A DNA stretch of 64,000 bases, from NCBI RefSeq assembly GCF_014236855.1, contig NZ_CP051261.1, positions 4,898,001 through 4,962,000 on the forward strand. Reading direction: 5' to 3'. How positions within the stretch are numbered: position 1 is the stretch's first letter; each line of letters opens with the position of its first letter. This DNA comes from Xanthomonas sp. SI (lineage in GTDB: Bacteria > Pseudomonadota > Gammaproteobacteria > Xanthomonadales > Xanthomonadaceae). The notes under the pieces were generated by a model. The model was not told the DNA's origin, ran no database searches, and saw only the letters and a list, made by a program, of their open reading frames with translations. The position numbers and the translations under genes are program-made. Shown in pieces: positions 38,374 to 47,186 of this stretch.

Positions 38374-40163
38374 GGATGGGTTTCCTGTTCGCCGATTAAG
38401 CCATGCAGGCGCAACGCGGCGTGGACCAGCGCCACGTGCGAGTAACCCTGCGGAAAGTTGCCGAGCATGCGGCCGCTGCGCGGATCGTATTCTTCGGCCA
38501 GCAGGCCAACGTCGTTGCACAGGCCGAGCAGGCGTTCGAACAGCGTGCGCGCCTGCGCCATGCGCCCGAGCAGCGCGTAGTTCTCCACCAGCCAGAAGCT
38601 GCAGGCGATGAAGGTGCCCTCGCCGGCCGGCAGGCCGTCGCCGCTGTCGTCGTCGGCGCGGTAGCGCTCGACCAGGCCGTCGATGCTCAGCCGCTGCGCG
38701 ATCGCATCGGCGGTGGCGGCCACGCGCGGATCGTCCGCCGGCAGGAAGCCGACCAGCGGGATCAGCAGCGTCGCCGCGTCCAGCCGATCGCTGCCGTAGC
38801 TCTGCACGAAATAGCCGTCGCGGTGCACGCCCTGCTCCAGCACCTGCGCATGCACTTCGTCGGCCAGCGCGCGCCAGTGCGCGCGTTGCGCGGCGTCGGC
38901 GTCGGTGACCCCGTCGCGCGCGCCGCAGTCGAACGCCAGCCACGCCATCACCTTGGAATGCACGAAATGGCGGCGCTGGTCGCGAATCTCCCAGATGCCT
39001 TCGTCCGGCTCGCGCCAGCGCTGCTCCAGCTCCTCGAGCAGCTGCCGCGCCAGCGAGCGGCCATGCGCCGCGGTCGCCATGCCTTCGTGGTGGCCGCGAT
39101 GGAACGCGGCGATCACCTCGCCGTACACGTCAAGCTGGAACTGGCCGGCGGCGGCATTGCCCACGCGCACCGGCAGCGCGCCTTCGTAGCCGGGCAGCCA
39201 GTCCACTTCCCATTCGGGCATGCGCCGTTCGCCGCCGATGCCGTACAGCGCCTGCAACTGGTCCGGCGAGCCGGCCACGGTGCGCTGCAGCCAGCCATGG
39301 AACGCGGACGCTTCGTCGGAGTAGCCGGCGGCGTGCAGCGCGGTCAGGGTGAATACCGCATCGCGCAGCCAGCAGAAGCGGTAGTCCCAGTTGCGCTCGC
39401 CGCCGAGCCGTTCCGGCAGCGAGGTGGTGGGCGAGGCGACGATCGCGCCGGTGGGCAGGTAGCTCAGGCCCTTCAGCACCACCAGCGAGCGCCGCACCGC
39501 CTCGGTCCACGGACCTGCATGCACGCAGCGGTGCGACCAGCCATGCCAGAACGCTTCGGTCTGCGCCAGCGCCTGTTCCGGCGCCAGCGGTGGCGGCAGC
39601 TCCAGGTGCGAAGCGCCATGGCTGAGCACGAACCAAGTGCTGTCGCCCGCCTCCAGCGCGAAGTCCGCTTCGGTGGCGAAGCCGTGGCCATGCATCGGCT
39701 GCGGGCTGCGCAGCGCGATCTGGTCAGGCCCGGCGATCGCCTGCAGGCCGCCGTCGATCTGCGACACCCAGGGGATGGTGCGGCCGTAGTTGAAACGCAG
39801 CTGCAACTGCATGCGCAGCGGCACGCGCCCGCGCAAGCCGCGCACGATGCGCACCACGTGGTTGTGCACGTCGTCGTTGTGGCTGGCGACCATGAAGTCC
39901 AGCACCGCCACGGCGCCCTCATCGGTCTCGAACTCGGTTTCCAGCACCAGGCTGCCGTCGCGGTAATGGCGCGTGCTGCGAAACTCGCCGACCGGCGCGA
40001 TCGACCAGCGGCCGTGCTCCGGCGTGCCCAATAGCGCGGCGAACAGCGCGTCGGAATCGAAACGCGGCAGACATAGCCAGTCGATCGAGCCGTGCTTGTC
40101 CACCAACGCCGCGCTACGGCAATTGCCGAGCATGGCGTAGTCCTCGATTCGTGCTGCCATCAT
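38370..40163 (-). CDS. Glycoside hydrolase family 15 protein (glucoamylase/trehalase-like)
   Basis: A 597-aa cytosolic GH15 protein without signal peptide. The N-terminal beta-domain begins IEDYAMLGNCRSAALVD, and the (alpha/alpha)6 barrel has the family signatures PTTSLPERLGGERNWDYRF/CWLRDA, WEIRDQRRHFVHSKVM and GEGTFIACSFWLVE, the last with a candidate catalytic Glu. Close relatives hydrolyse trehalose or small alpha-glucosides. It overlaps the zwf start (ATGA), so glucose release and oxidation to 6-phosphogluconolactone may be coupled genetically. ATG at 40163; MM start, either codon. Confidence 0.88.
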   Translation of the reverse strand: MMAARIEDYAMLGNCRSAALVDKHGSIDWLCLPRFDSDALFAALLGTPEHGRWSIAPVGEFRSTRHYRDGSLVLETEFETDEGAVAVLDFMVASHNDDVHNHVVRIVRGLRGRVPLRMQLQLRFNYGRTIPWVSQIDGGLQAIAGPDQIALRSPQPMHGHGFATEADFALEAGDSTWFVLSHGASHLELPPPLAPEQALAQTEAFWHGWSHRCVHAGPWTEAVRRSLVVLKGLSYLPTGAIVASPTTSLPERLGGERNWDYRFCWLRDAVFTLTALHAAGYSDEASAFHGWLQRTVAGSPDQLQALYGIGGERRMPEWEVDWLPGYEGALPVRVGNAAAGQFQLDVYGEVIAAFHRGHHEGMATAAHGRSLARQLLEELEQRWREPDEGIWEIRDQRRHFVHSKVMAWLAFDCGARDGVTDADAAQRAHWRALADEVHAQVLEQGVHRDGYFVQSYGSDRLDAATLLIPLVGFLPADDPRVAATADAIAQRLSIDGLVERYRADDDSGDGLPAGEGTFIACSFWLVENYALLGRMAQARTLFERLLGLCNDVGLLAEEYDPRSGRMLGNFPQGYSHVALVHAALRLHGLIGEQETHP

Positions 40164-40325
40164 GTCCGCCGTTCGCCGGGAAAGCGCGAGTCTGCCAGCG
40201 CCGGCGTTTGCTTTGCGTAAGGGCCGCCGGCCGGCCAGCGCGTGCCATCAAGGCCTGCTCGGGGATCGACGACGCGCGCCACGGGCATACGCGATCGGCC
40301 GGCTGCCGCTACACTGCGCCGGCGC

Positions 40326-41033
40326 ATGAATGCCACTATCGCCGCCGCCGCCCTGCGCGTTCTGGTCCTGGAGGACGATCCAACGCTGCGCGAGCGCATC
40401 CTGCTCCCGGGTCTGCGCCGTTTCGGCTTCGACACCCATGGCTGCGGCAGCGGCGCCGAACTGCAGGCGCGGCTGCGGACCTGGCCCGCCGACATCGTGG
40501 TGCTCGACGTCGGCCTGCCCGACACCGACGGCTTCACCGTGGCGCGGGAGTTGCGCCAGCAGTATCCGGCCATCGGCATCGTCATGCTGACCAGCCTGGG
40601 CGAGACCGAAGACCGCGTGCGCGGACTCACCGGCGGCGCCGATGCCTACCTGTCCAAGCCGGTGGAGATCGACCTGCTGGCGGCGACCTTGCACAGCCTG
40701 ACCCGGCGCCTGGGCGGCACTCCGCTGGAACCGGCGCGCGGCCGCTGGCAGCTCAGCGAGGACGGCTGGTGCCTGCTGGCCCCGTCCGGCGCGGCGGCGG
40801 CGCTGACCGCGAGCGAACGCCGCCTGTGCCAGCGCCTGCTCGAGCAGCCCGGCCTGCTGGTCGCGCGCGAAGCGTTGATCGCGGCGCTGACCGACCGCGT
40901 GTACGACTTCGACGCGCACCGCCTCGACTCGATGGTGCACCGCCTGCGCAGCAAGGCGCAGCGCCGTTGCGGCATCGCCCTGCCGCTGGCGGCGGTGCAC
41001 GGCAAGGGCTACATCTTCGATCCGGCCGGCTGA
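40326..41033 (+). CDS. Response regulator with OmpR-type output domain
   Basis: A 235-aa regulator. Receiver with acidic pocket E16/D17/D18, phosphoacceptor D61 (VVLDVGLPDTDG), and switch lysine in YLSKPVEIDLL. The C-terminal winged helix (~140-235) is divergent from typical OmpR members but ends in VHGKGYIFDP. Its 3' end overlaps the 3' end of the convergent histidine kinase by 25 bp. The tail-to-tail neighbour is the likely partner, although the opposite orientation means no co-transcription. Confidence 0.85.
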   Translation: MNATIAAAALRVLVLEDDPTLRERILLPGLRRFGFDTHGCGSGAELQARLRTWPADIVVLDVGLPDTDGFTVARELRQQYPAIGIVMLTSLGETEDRVRGLTGGADAYLSKPVEIDLLAATLHSLTRRLGGTPLEPARGRWQLSEDGWCLLAPSGAAAALTASERRLCQRLLEQPGLLVAREALIAALTDRVYDFDAHRLDSMVHRLRSKAQRRCGIALPLAAVHGKGYIFDPAG

Positions 41034-42409
41034 GCGGCAGCCACGGCGGCATTGCCGGCCGCCGCGGCTGCCTGCGGCAAGGCGATGCGGAAGCGGGTGC
41101 CCACGCCCGGTTCGCTGTGCACCTGGATGCGGCCGCCGCTGCGCACCACCAGGTCGTGCACCACCGCCAGGCCGAGCCCAGTGCCGCTGTCGGCGGGCTT
41201 GGTGCTGTAGAACGGCTCGAACACGCGCGCCATCACGTCCGCCGGCATGCCCTGGCCGTCGTCGGCGATCTCGATGATCGTCCATGCGTCCTCGCTGCGC
41301 ACGGCGATATCCAGATGGCCGCGGTCGGCGATGGCGTCGCGGCTGTTGCTGGCCAGGTTGAGCAGCATCAGTTCGAACTGGCTGCGATCCAGGTGGATCG
41401 GCGCCGGCGTCGCCGGCAAGGCGCAGCGCAGCACGATGCGCGCTTCCAGCAGTTGCCGCAGCATCGGCTGCAACGCCTCGATGGCGGCCGCGGCGTCGAA
41501 GTCCTCGGCCTGTTCGCCATCGCGGCGGCTGAAGCGCAGCAGCCGGCGGATGACCGCCATGCCGCGCCGTGCCGATTCCTCCACCGACGCCAGGCTGTTT
41601 TCCAGCAGCGCGATGCGCTCGCCGTCGCTGCCGGCCTCGTCGTCGTGGCGAGTGGCGGAGAAGCCGACGATCACCGCCAGCACGTTGTTGAAGTCGTGCG
41701 CCAGGCCGCCAGCCATGCGCTCGACGATCTCGCGCTTCTGCGCATGGATCAGCTGCGCCTGCGCGCGTTCGCGTGCCAGCATTTCCTGCTGCAGGCGATG
41801 CCCGCGCGCATTGGATTCGCGCAGGCTCTCGCGCAGCGCTTCGGTGGTGCGATCCAGCAGCAGCGTCACCAGCAGGTAGCTGAACAGCACCGACGGCAGG
41901 TTGTAGAACGCGCGCCCCGGGTCCTCGACGAATTCCAGCAGCGCGTCGTGGCCCACACCCAGGCCCAGCATCAGCAGCAGCGCGCCGAAGGTGATCCACA
42001 GCGCGCGGCGCCCCAGCACCAGCCCGGCCAGGATCAGCACCAGCATCTGCGCCAGCTGGTCCGGCAACTGACGCTGCAGACCGTTGACCGCGGCATTGAC
42101 CAGCAGCGACGCCAGCATCGCGGCCAACAGCAAGCCAACGCCCCCGCGCAGCGCGCCGCGGCGTACGCGCATGAAGCCGATCGCGGCGCACAGCGCGATC
42201 AGCAGGCTCATCGTCAGCGACACCACCATCCCGGGCGGCACCGCGCGTCCGCTCAATTGCGGCCAAGCGAGGGTCAGCGCGACGGCGAACGTGGCCGGAA
42301 TGGTGATCGCCAGGAACAGCAGCAACAGCTGGATCACCCGCACGTTGCGCCGGTCCACCTCGTCCACGACCGGCGCCCGGTCGAACCAGTTCAACAATGC
42401 CCTCACCAT
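41009..42409 (-). CDS. Membrane histidine kinase (hybrid-less, DHFNN-type H-box)
   Basis: A 466-aa kinase. An N-terminal membrane domain with about six helices (~20-190) and no obvious periplasmic sensor domain. A coiled-coil linker leads to the H-box with phospho-His in GGLAHDFNNVLAVIVGF. The ATPase domain follows with the N-box (LLNLASNSRDAI), G1 (DDGQGMP) and G2 (GTGLGLAVV). It may sense membrane state or a small hydrophobic ligand. The start at 42409 is chosen because the membrane domain begins shortly after; a longer frame upstream has no TM or domain content. It converges with the regulator gene. Confidence 0.85.
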   Translation of the reverse strand: MVRALLNWFDRAPVVDEVDRRNVRVIQLLLLFLAITIPATFAVALTLAWPQLSGRAVPPGMVVSLTMSLLIALCAAIGFMRVRRGALRGGVGLLLAAMLASLLVNAAVNGLQRQLPDQLAQMLVLILAGLVLGRRALWITFGALLLMLGLGVGHDALLEFVEDPGRAFYNLPSVLFSYLLVTLLLDRTTEALRESLRESNARGHRLQQEMLARERAQAQLIHAQKREIVERMAGGLAHDFNNVLAVIVGFSATRHDDEAGSDGERIALLENSLASVEESARRGMAVIRRLLRFSRRDGEQAEDFDAAAAIEALQPMLRQLLEARIVLRCALPATPAPIHLDRSQFELMLLNLASNSRDAIADRGHLDIAVRSEDAWTIIEIADDGQGMPADVMARVFEPFYSTKPADSGTGLGLAVVHDLVVRSGGRIQVHSEPGVGTRFRIALPQAAAAAGNAAVAAAQPAGSKM

Positions 42410-42624
42410 CCGAATGTGCTCCCCATCCCACCGACTCGGTGAGAACCCGGTGATGATCGGGCGAGAACTTGCGGGTGACAAGCAAATGACGCAGCGCCTA
42501 AGTTCGCTGCACGGAGCGCGCCCAGGGTCAGCGGCGCATCCCAAGACCACCGATCCCGAAGCGGCGCGCCTGCGCGCCGCTGACGTCGCCTCCTGTCCAT
42601 CCGCATAAGAACCGAGAGATCGCC

Positions 42625-45027
42625 ATGAACGAATGCACGACCATACGCGGCACCGCCGCCTATCGCCCGATCCGCCATGCCGCGCCCGCCGTTTCGCGCA
42701 CCGGCGCCCGTAGCGCGCTGGCGCTGGCCTGCGCGCTGTGCCTGGCGACCTCGTCGCTGGCGCAGGCCGCCACTGCCCCGGCTGCGGTTTCGGCCGCCAC
42801 CCCGACTGCGACCCCGACTGCGACCCCGACTGCGACCCCGGCGACGAGCGCCGATGCGGCGCCGACCGACGCGAACGCGGTGCCAGCGGATGCGAGCGGC
42901 GACACCGCCCTCTACTTCCAGGCCACCGGCAGCGACAGCAGCAACGCCGGCGCCTACGCCGACGGCGACGAGGCGCTGGCCGCCGGCGAGGCCGCCTCGG
43001 CGGTCGGCACCGGCACCGTCGCGCTCGGCGCAGGCGCGGTCAGCTACGCCAACCAGGCGCTGGCGGTGGGCCACAACAGCCTGGCCACCGACGTCTCCAC
43101 CACCGCGGTCGGCGGCATGCTCGACCTGGACTTCTCCTCCCAGCCCAACGGTGCGGTCATCCTGCAGCAGACATCCGCCTCCGGCATGGCCGCGACCGCG
43201 CTGGGCGCCGGCGCCCAGGCCAGCGGCAAGTACAACGTGGCCGCCGGTGCCGGCGCGATCGCCAGCGACATTTCCAGCGTCGCCGTCGGCGGCATCGTCG
43301 ACGTGGGCGAATACGGCTTGGGCTCGGCAGGGATACAGTTGCAGGCCACCCAGGCCACCGGCCCGCTGTCCACCGCGGTGGGCGGCGGCGCGATGGCCAC
43401 CGCCTACAGTTCCACCGCGGTCGGCGTGCTGGCCGAGGCAAGTTCCGAGCGCACCGTCGCGCTGGGCCAGAGCGCCACCGCCAACCAATATGCTGCGGTC
43501 GCCCTGGGCGCGCAGACGCAGGCGACCGGCGAATGGGCCCTCGCCGTGGGCAATGGCGCGCGGGCGCTGAGCGATCGCGGCGTGGCCGTCGGCCCGCAGG
43601 CCTTCGCGCAGGCGGAAAACGCCACCGCAGTCGGGTCTGCCGCACTGGCGCTGCAGCCGGACTCCACCGCCATCGGCAGCGGCGCCTGGGCCGGCGGCAC
43701 CCGCAGCATCGCCATCGGCAATGCGATGGTCTGGAACGGTGTTTTTGGAGGCGACGCCGCCCCGATTCTTTTCTACGACAGCATCGCGATGGGCACCGGC
43801 GCGGACGTCCATGGCAACCAGTCGGTCGCGATCGGCGCCGGTGCGCGGGTCGGCAACTCCACCTACGTCAACGACGTGCAGATCGTCACCAACAACAGCG
43901 TGGCGCTGGGTTCGGGCTCGGTCGCCGAGCGCGACAACACCCTCTCCATCGGCCACGCCGGCGCCGAGCGCCAGCTCACCAACCTGGCCGCCGGCACCAC
44001 CGATACCGATGCGGTCAACCTGGCGCAGTTGCGCGGCGTGGCCAGCGCGTTCGGCGCCGGCAGCACGGTGGATGCCAACGGCAACCTGATCGGCGGCAGC
44101 TATCTGGTACAGGGCACGCGCTATAACGACCTGGGCTCGGCAATGGGCGCGTTCGACACGGCGCTGACCGGCTTCGACACCCGCATCAACGCCATCGCCA
44201 ATTCCGGCGGCGGCCAAGGCGTCAGCATCGGCGGCGGCGACACCGCGCCCCCCAGCACCGGCACCAGCACCAACGCGGTCGCGGTGGGCTCCGGCGCCAC
44301 CGCCAATGGCGAGAACGGCCTGGCGCTGGGCGCCCAATCGCTGGCCTACGGCCCCAACGACACCGCGATCGGCGCCAATGCCAAGGTCAACGCCGACGGC
44401 AGCACCGCGGTCGGCGCCAACGCCCGCATCGCCGCGGTCGCGACCAATGCGGTGGCGGTCGGCGAAGGCGCCAGCGTCAGCGCCGCCTCCGGCACCGCGC
44501 TCGGCCAGGGCGCGTCGGTCACCGCCAGCAATGCGGTCGCCCTGGGCCAGGGCTCGGTCGCCGACCGCGCCAACACGGTCTCGGTTGGCAGCAGCGGCAA
44601 CGAGCGCCAGATCGCCAACGTCGCCGCCGGCAGCGCCGGCACCGATGCGGCCAACGTAGCGCAGATGCGTTCCGGCGACAGCGCCACGCTGAGCAGCGCC
44701 AACGCCTACACCAACACCCGCGTCACCGCGCTCGACGACAGCTTCAACCAGCTGCGTACCGACACCGAGCACCGCCTGGACGGCATGGACCGGCGCATGG
44801 ACCGGCTGGGCGCGATGAGCGCGGCGATGCTCAACATGGCGATCAACGCCGCCGGCACGCAGAGCCCGCGCGGACGCGTGTCGGTGGGTGCCGGCTTCCA
44901 GGGCGGCGAACAGGCGCTGTCGATCGGCTACGCCAAGAAGCTCGGCACGCGCGCCTCGTTCAGCCTGGGCGGCTCGTTCAGCGGCAGCGATTCCTCCGCC
45001 GGCATCGGCGTGGGCGTGGACCTGTGA
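42625..45027 (+). CDS. Trimeric autotransporter adhesin (YadA/Hia-like), 800 aa
   Basis: Surface adhesin. Extended signal peptide ~1-49 (ends SLAQA). A Thr/Pro/Ala linker encoded by a 12-bp tandem repeat follows. The head (~100-560) has many YadA-type degenerate 14-residue repeats (AVG..A, ALG..A). Two necks contain ERQLTNLAAGTTDTDAVNLAQL and ERQIANVAAGSAGTDAANVAQM. A short coiled-coil stalk (~700-740) and a YadA anchor (RVSVGAGFQGGEQALSIGYA) ending SAGIGVGVDL complete it. The anchor trimerises into the outer-membrane barrel. The terminal residue after the hydrophobic pattern is Leu rather than Phe/Trp. Likely host or surface adhesion. Confidence 0.9.
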   Translation: MNECTTIRGTAAYRPIRHAAPAVSRTGARSALALACALCLATSSLAQAATAPAAVSAATPTATPTATPTATPATSADAAPTDANAVPADASGDTALYFQATGSDSSNAGAYADGDEALAAGEAASAVGTGTVALGAGAVSYANQALAVGHNSLATDVSTTAVGGMLDLDFSSQPNGAVILQQTSASGMAATALGAGAQASGKYNVAAGAGAIASDISSVAVGGIVDVGEYGLGSAGIQLQATQATGPLSTAVGGGAMATAYSSTAVGVLAEASSERTVALGQSATANQYAAVALGAQTQATGEWALAVGNGARALSDRGVAVGPQAFAQAENATAVGSAALALQPDSTAIGSGAWAGGTRSIAIGNAMVWNGVFGGDAAPILFYDSIAMGTGADVHGNQSVAIGAGARVGNSTYVNDVQIVTNNSVALGSGSVAERDNTLSIGHAGAERQLTNLAAGTTDTDAVNLAQLRGVASAFGAGSTVDANGNLIGGSYLVQGTRYNDLGSAMGAFDTALTGFDTRINAIANSGGGQGVSIGGGDTAPPSTGTSTNAVAVGSGATANGENGLALGAQSLAYGPNDTAIGANAKVNADGSTAVGANARIAAVATNAVAVGEGASVSAASGTALGQGASVTASNAVALGQGSVADRANTVSVGSSGNERQIANVAAGSAGTDAANVAQMRSGDSATLSSANAYTNTRVTALDDSFNQLRTDTEHRLDGMDRRMDRLGAMSAAMLNMAINAAGTQSPRGRVSVGAGFQGGEQALSIGYAKKLGTRASFSLGGSFSGSDSSAGIGVGVDL
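42799..42840 (+). repeat. 12-bp tandem repeat inside the adhesin gene (~3.5 copies)
   Basis: ACCCCGACTGCG occurs three times in tandem, plus a half unit. Each unit encodes Thr-Pro-Thr-Ala. Because 12 is a multiple of three, gain or loss of units changes linker length without a frameshift. Confidence 0.85.
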
Positions 45028-45092
45028 TCGCACGCGGGGCGCAACGCGCCGTGCGTTTCTTCTCTTCCTTCTCGTTTCTCTAGGACCTGCAG

Positions 45093-46985
45093 ATGATTTC
45101 CTCCGACAAACTCGCCGCCGCCCTCGCCGCCGCCCTTGCCGTCGGCAGCGCCCACGCCGCCACGCCGACCATCGGCCTGGGCGGTGTGCACGACGCGGTT
45201 GCGCAATCCGCGCAGACCGCGAACCAGGGTCAGCGCTTCATCGTCAAGACCCGCGACACCGGCAACCAGGCGCGGCGCCTGCTCGACGGCACCCTGTCCA
45301 GCGCCGTGTCGCGCAGCAGCCTGCAGCAGGCCAGAGCGGCCAGCAGCGACCTGCCGGCGCGCGGTGCGGTCAGCGCCAAGGTGCTGCGCGAGATGGCGGT
45401 GCCGGGCTGGCATGTGGTGCAGACCTCGCGCCACCTCAGCGATAGCGAACGTGATGCATTCGTCGCCGAACTCAAGGCCGATCCCTCCGTGGTTTCGGTG
45501 CAGGACGACCGGCTTTACCAACGCCTGGACGAAGCCAGGGTGACCCTGCCGCGCACGACCGCGACCGCGACGGGGGCCGCGACCGCGCCGAACGATCCGG
45601 CCTACGCCCAGTTGCAGTGGAATTTCCACGATCCGGTCGGCGGGGTGAATGCCGAGCAGGCCTGGACCCGCTCCACCGGCCAGGGCGTGGTGGTGGCGGT
45701 GGTCGATACCGGCGTGGTCAAGGACAACCCGGACCTGGCCGCCAATGTGCTGCCCGGCTACGACATGATCACCGACCATCGCATCTCGCGCCGCGACCAG
45801 GACGGACGCGCAGCGGGCGGTTTCGACCTGGGCGACTGGGTCGACGTGGACTACTGCAACGCCCTGGGTGGGTCGGGCAATCCGGCGGAAGCCAGCTCCT
45901 GGCACGGCAGCCACGTCTCCGGCACCATCGCCCAGGTCACCAACAACAACCTGGCCACCGCCGGCCTGGCCCATGACGCCAAGATCCTGCCGGTACGCGT
46001 GCTCGGCTCGTGCGGCGGCTTCGGCAGCGACATTGCCGACGGCATGCTGTGGGCGGCAGGGCTGCCGGTGGACGGCCTGCCGACCAACCCGAATCCGGCC
46101 GAAGTGATCAACATGAGCCTCGGCAGCAGCGGACCGGAGAGCTGCCCGCAGCTGTACCAGGACGCGATCGACAAGATCAACGCCGCCGGCAGCATCGTCG
46201 TGGTGGCCGCAGGCAACTCCAACGCCGACGCCGCCACCTACACCATGTCCTCCTGCAACGGCGTGATCAGCGTCGGCGCCACGCGCGTCAACGGCGGCCG
46301 CGCCAGCTACTCCAGCTATGGCACGCGCGTGGACATCGCCGCGCCGGGCGGCGGCGGCGGCGTCGACGGCAACCCGAACGGCTACATCTTCCAGGTGGTC
46401 AATGCCAGTACGCAGGGTCCGACCGGCGAGTGGCAGATCGGCGGCATGGCCGGCACCTCGATGGCCTCGCCGCATGTGGCCGCGGCGGTGGCGATGGTGC
46501 AGAGCGTGGCCAAGACCCCGTTCACCTGGAGCGGCATGCGCGACCTGCTGCGCGCCAGCGCGCGTCCGTTCCCGGTGGCGATCCCGACCAGCACGCCGAT
46601 CGGTGCCGGCATTCTGGACATCGACATGCTGTTGCAGATGGCGACGACACCGCCGTGCGACCCGGCGGACAGCAGTTGCGTGCCGCCGACCAAGACCCTC
46701 AGCAACAAGGTCGAACTGAGCGGCCTCAGCAGCCAGCGCGGCGACGCGCTGTACAGCTTCCAGGCCGAAGCCGGCAAGGCGGTGAGCTTCATGACCTTCG
46801 GCGGCACCGGCAACGTCGCGATCTACGCGGCAGCCGGCAAGGTGCCGACCAGCAGCAGCTACGACACGCGCTCGGTACGGGCGGGCACCACCCAGACGAT
46901 CCGCTTCACGCCGTCCAGCGCAGGCACGTATTACCTGCGCCTGTCCGGCAGCTACAGCGGCCTGACCCTGGTGGTGCGGCAGTAA
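45093..46985 (+). CDS. Secreted subtilisin-like serine protease (S8) with C-terminal PPC domain
   Basis: A 630-aa exported protease. Signal peptide ~1-23, a propeptide (~45-150) of the I9 inhibitor type, then the catalytic domain with Asp D205 (VAVVDTGV), His H271 (SSWHGSHVSGT) and Ser S456 (AGTSMASPH), plus the oxyanion Asn region VVAAGNSN. The C-terminal ~100 residues form a PPC/pre-peptidase beta-domain (YSFQAEAGKAVSF ... GTYYLRLSG) usually removed on maturation. It probably follows the type II secretion route, like other Xanthomonas extracellular proteases. A strong terminator follows. Confidence 0.93.
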   Translation: MISSDKLAAALAAALAVGSAHAATPTIGLGGVHDAVAQSAQTANQGQRFIVKTRDTGNQARRLLDGTLSSAVSRSSLQQARAASSDLPARGAVSAKVLREMAVPGWHVVQTSRHLSDSERDAFVAELKADPSVVSVQDDRLYQRLDEARVTLPRTTATATGAATAPNDPAYAQLQWNFHDPVGGVNAEQAWTRSTGQGVVVAVVDTGVVKDNPDLAANVLPGYDMITDHRISRRDQDGRAAGGFDLGDWVDVDYCNALGGSGNPAEASSWHGSHVSGTIAQVTNNNLATAGLAHDAKILPVRVLGSCGGFGSDIADGMLWAAGLPVDGLPTNPNPAEVINMSLGSSGPESCPQLYQDAIDKINAAGSIVVVAAGNSNADAATYTMSSCNGVISVGATRVNGGRASYSSYGTRVDIAAPGGGGGVDGNPNGYIFQVVNASTQGPTGEWQIGGMAGTSMASPHVAAAVAMVQSVAKTPFTWSGMRDLLRASARPFPVAIPTSTPIGAGILDIDMLLQMATTPPCDPADSSCVPPTKTLSNKVELSGLSSQRGDALYSFQAEAGKAVSFMTFGGTGNVAIYAAAGKVPTSSSYDTRSVRAGTTQTIRFTPSSAGTYYLRLSGSYSGLTLVVRQ

Positions 46986-47074
46986 GCGAACGGCAAGCGG
47001 CGGCGCCGTTCGCCGCCGCGCCGGCGGGCGCGGGAGGGGAAATCCTCCCGCGCGCGTTTTCGTGAGATCGACCG

Positions 47075-47099
47075 GCCCGCCCTATGGCGGGCTTTTTTT
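47075..47099 (+). terminator. Rho-independent terminator after the protease gene
   Basis: A perfect 7-bp stem GCCCGCC / GGCGGGC with a 4-nt loop, followed by seven T residues, 90 bp after the protease stop. On the other strand it has no T-run, so it acts rightward. Confidence 0.93.
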
Positions 47100-47186
47100 G
47101 GCGGCGCGGCGCGAGCGCTGCCACGCGACCGCCGCGCCGGCGGTCACGCATGCGCATACACCGCCACAACGCGGAGCCAGCTGTCG

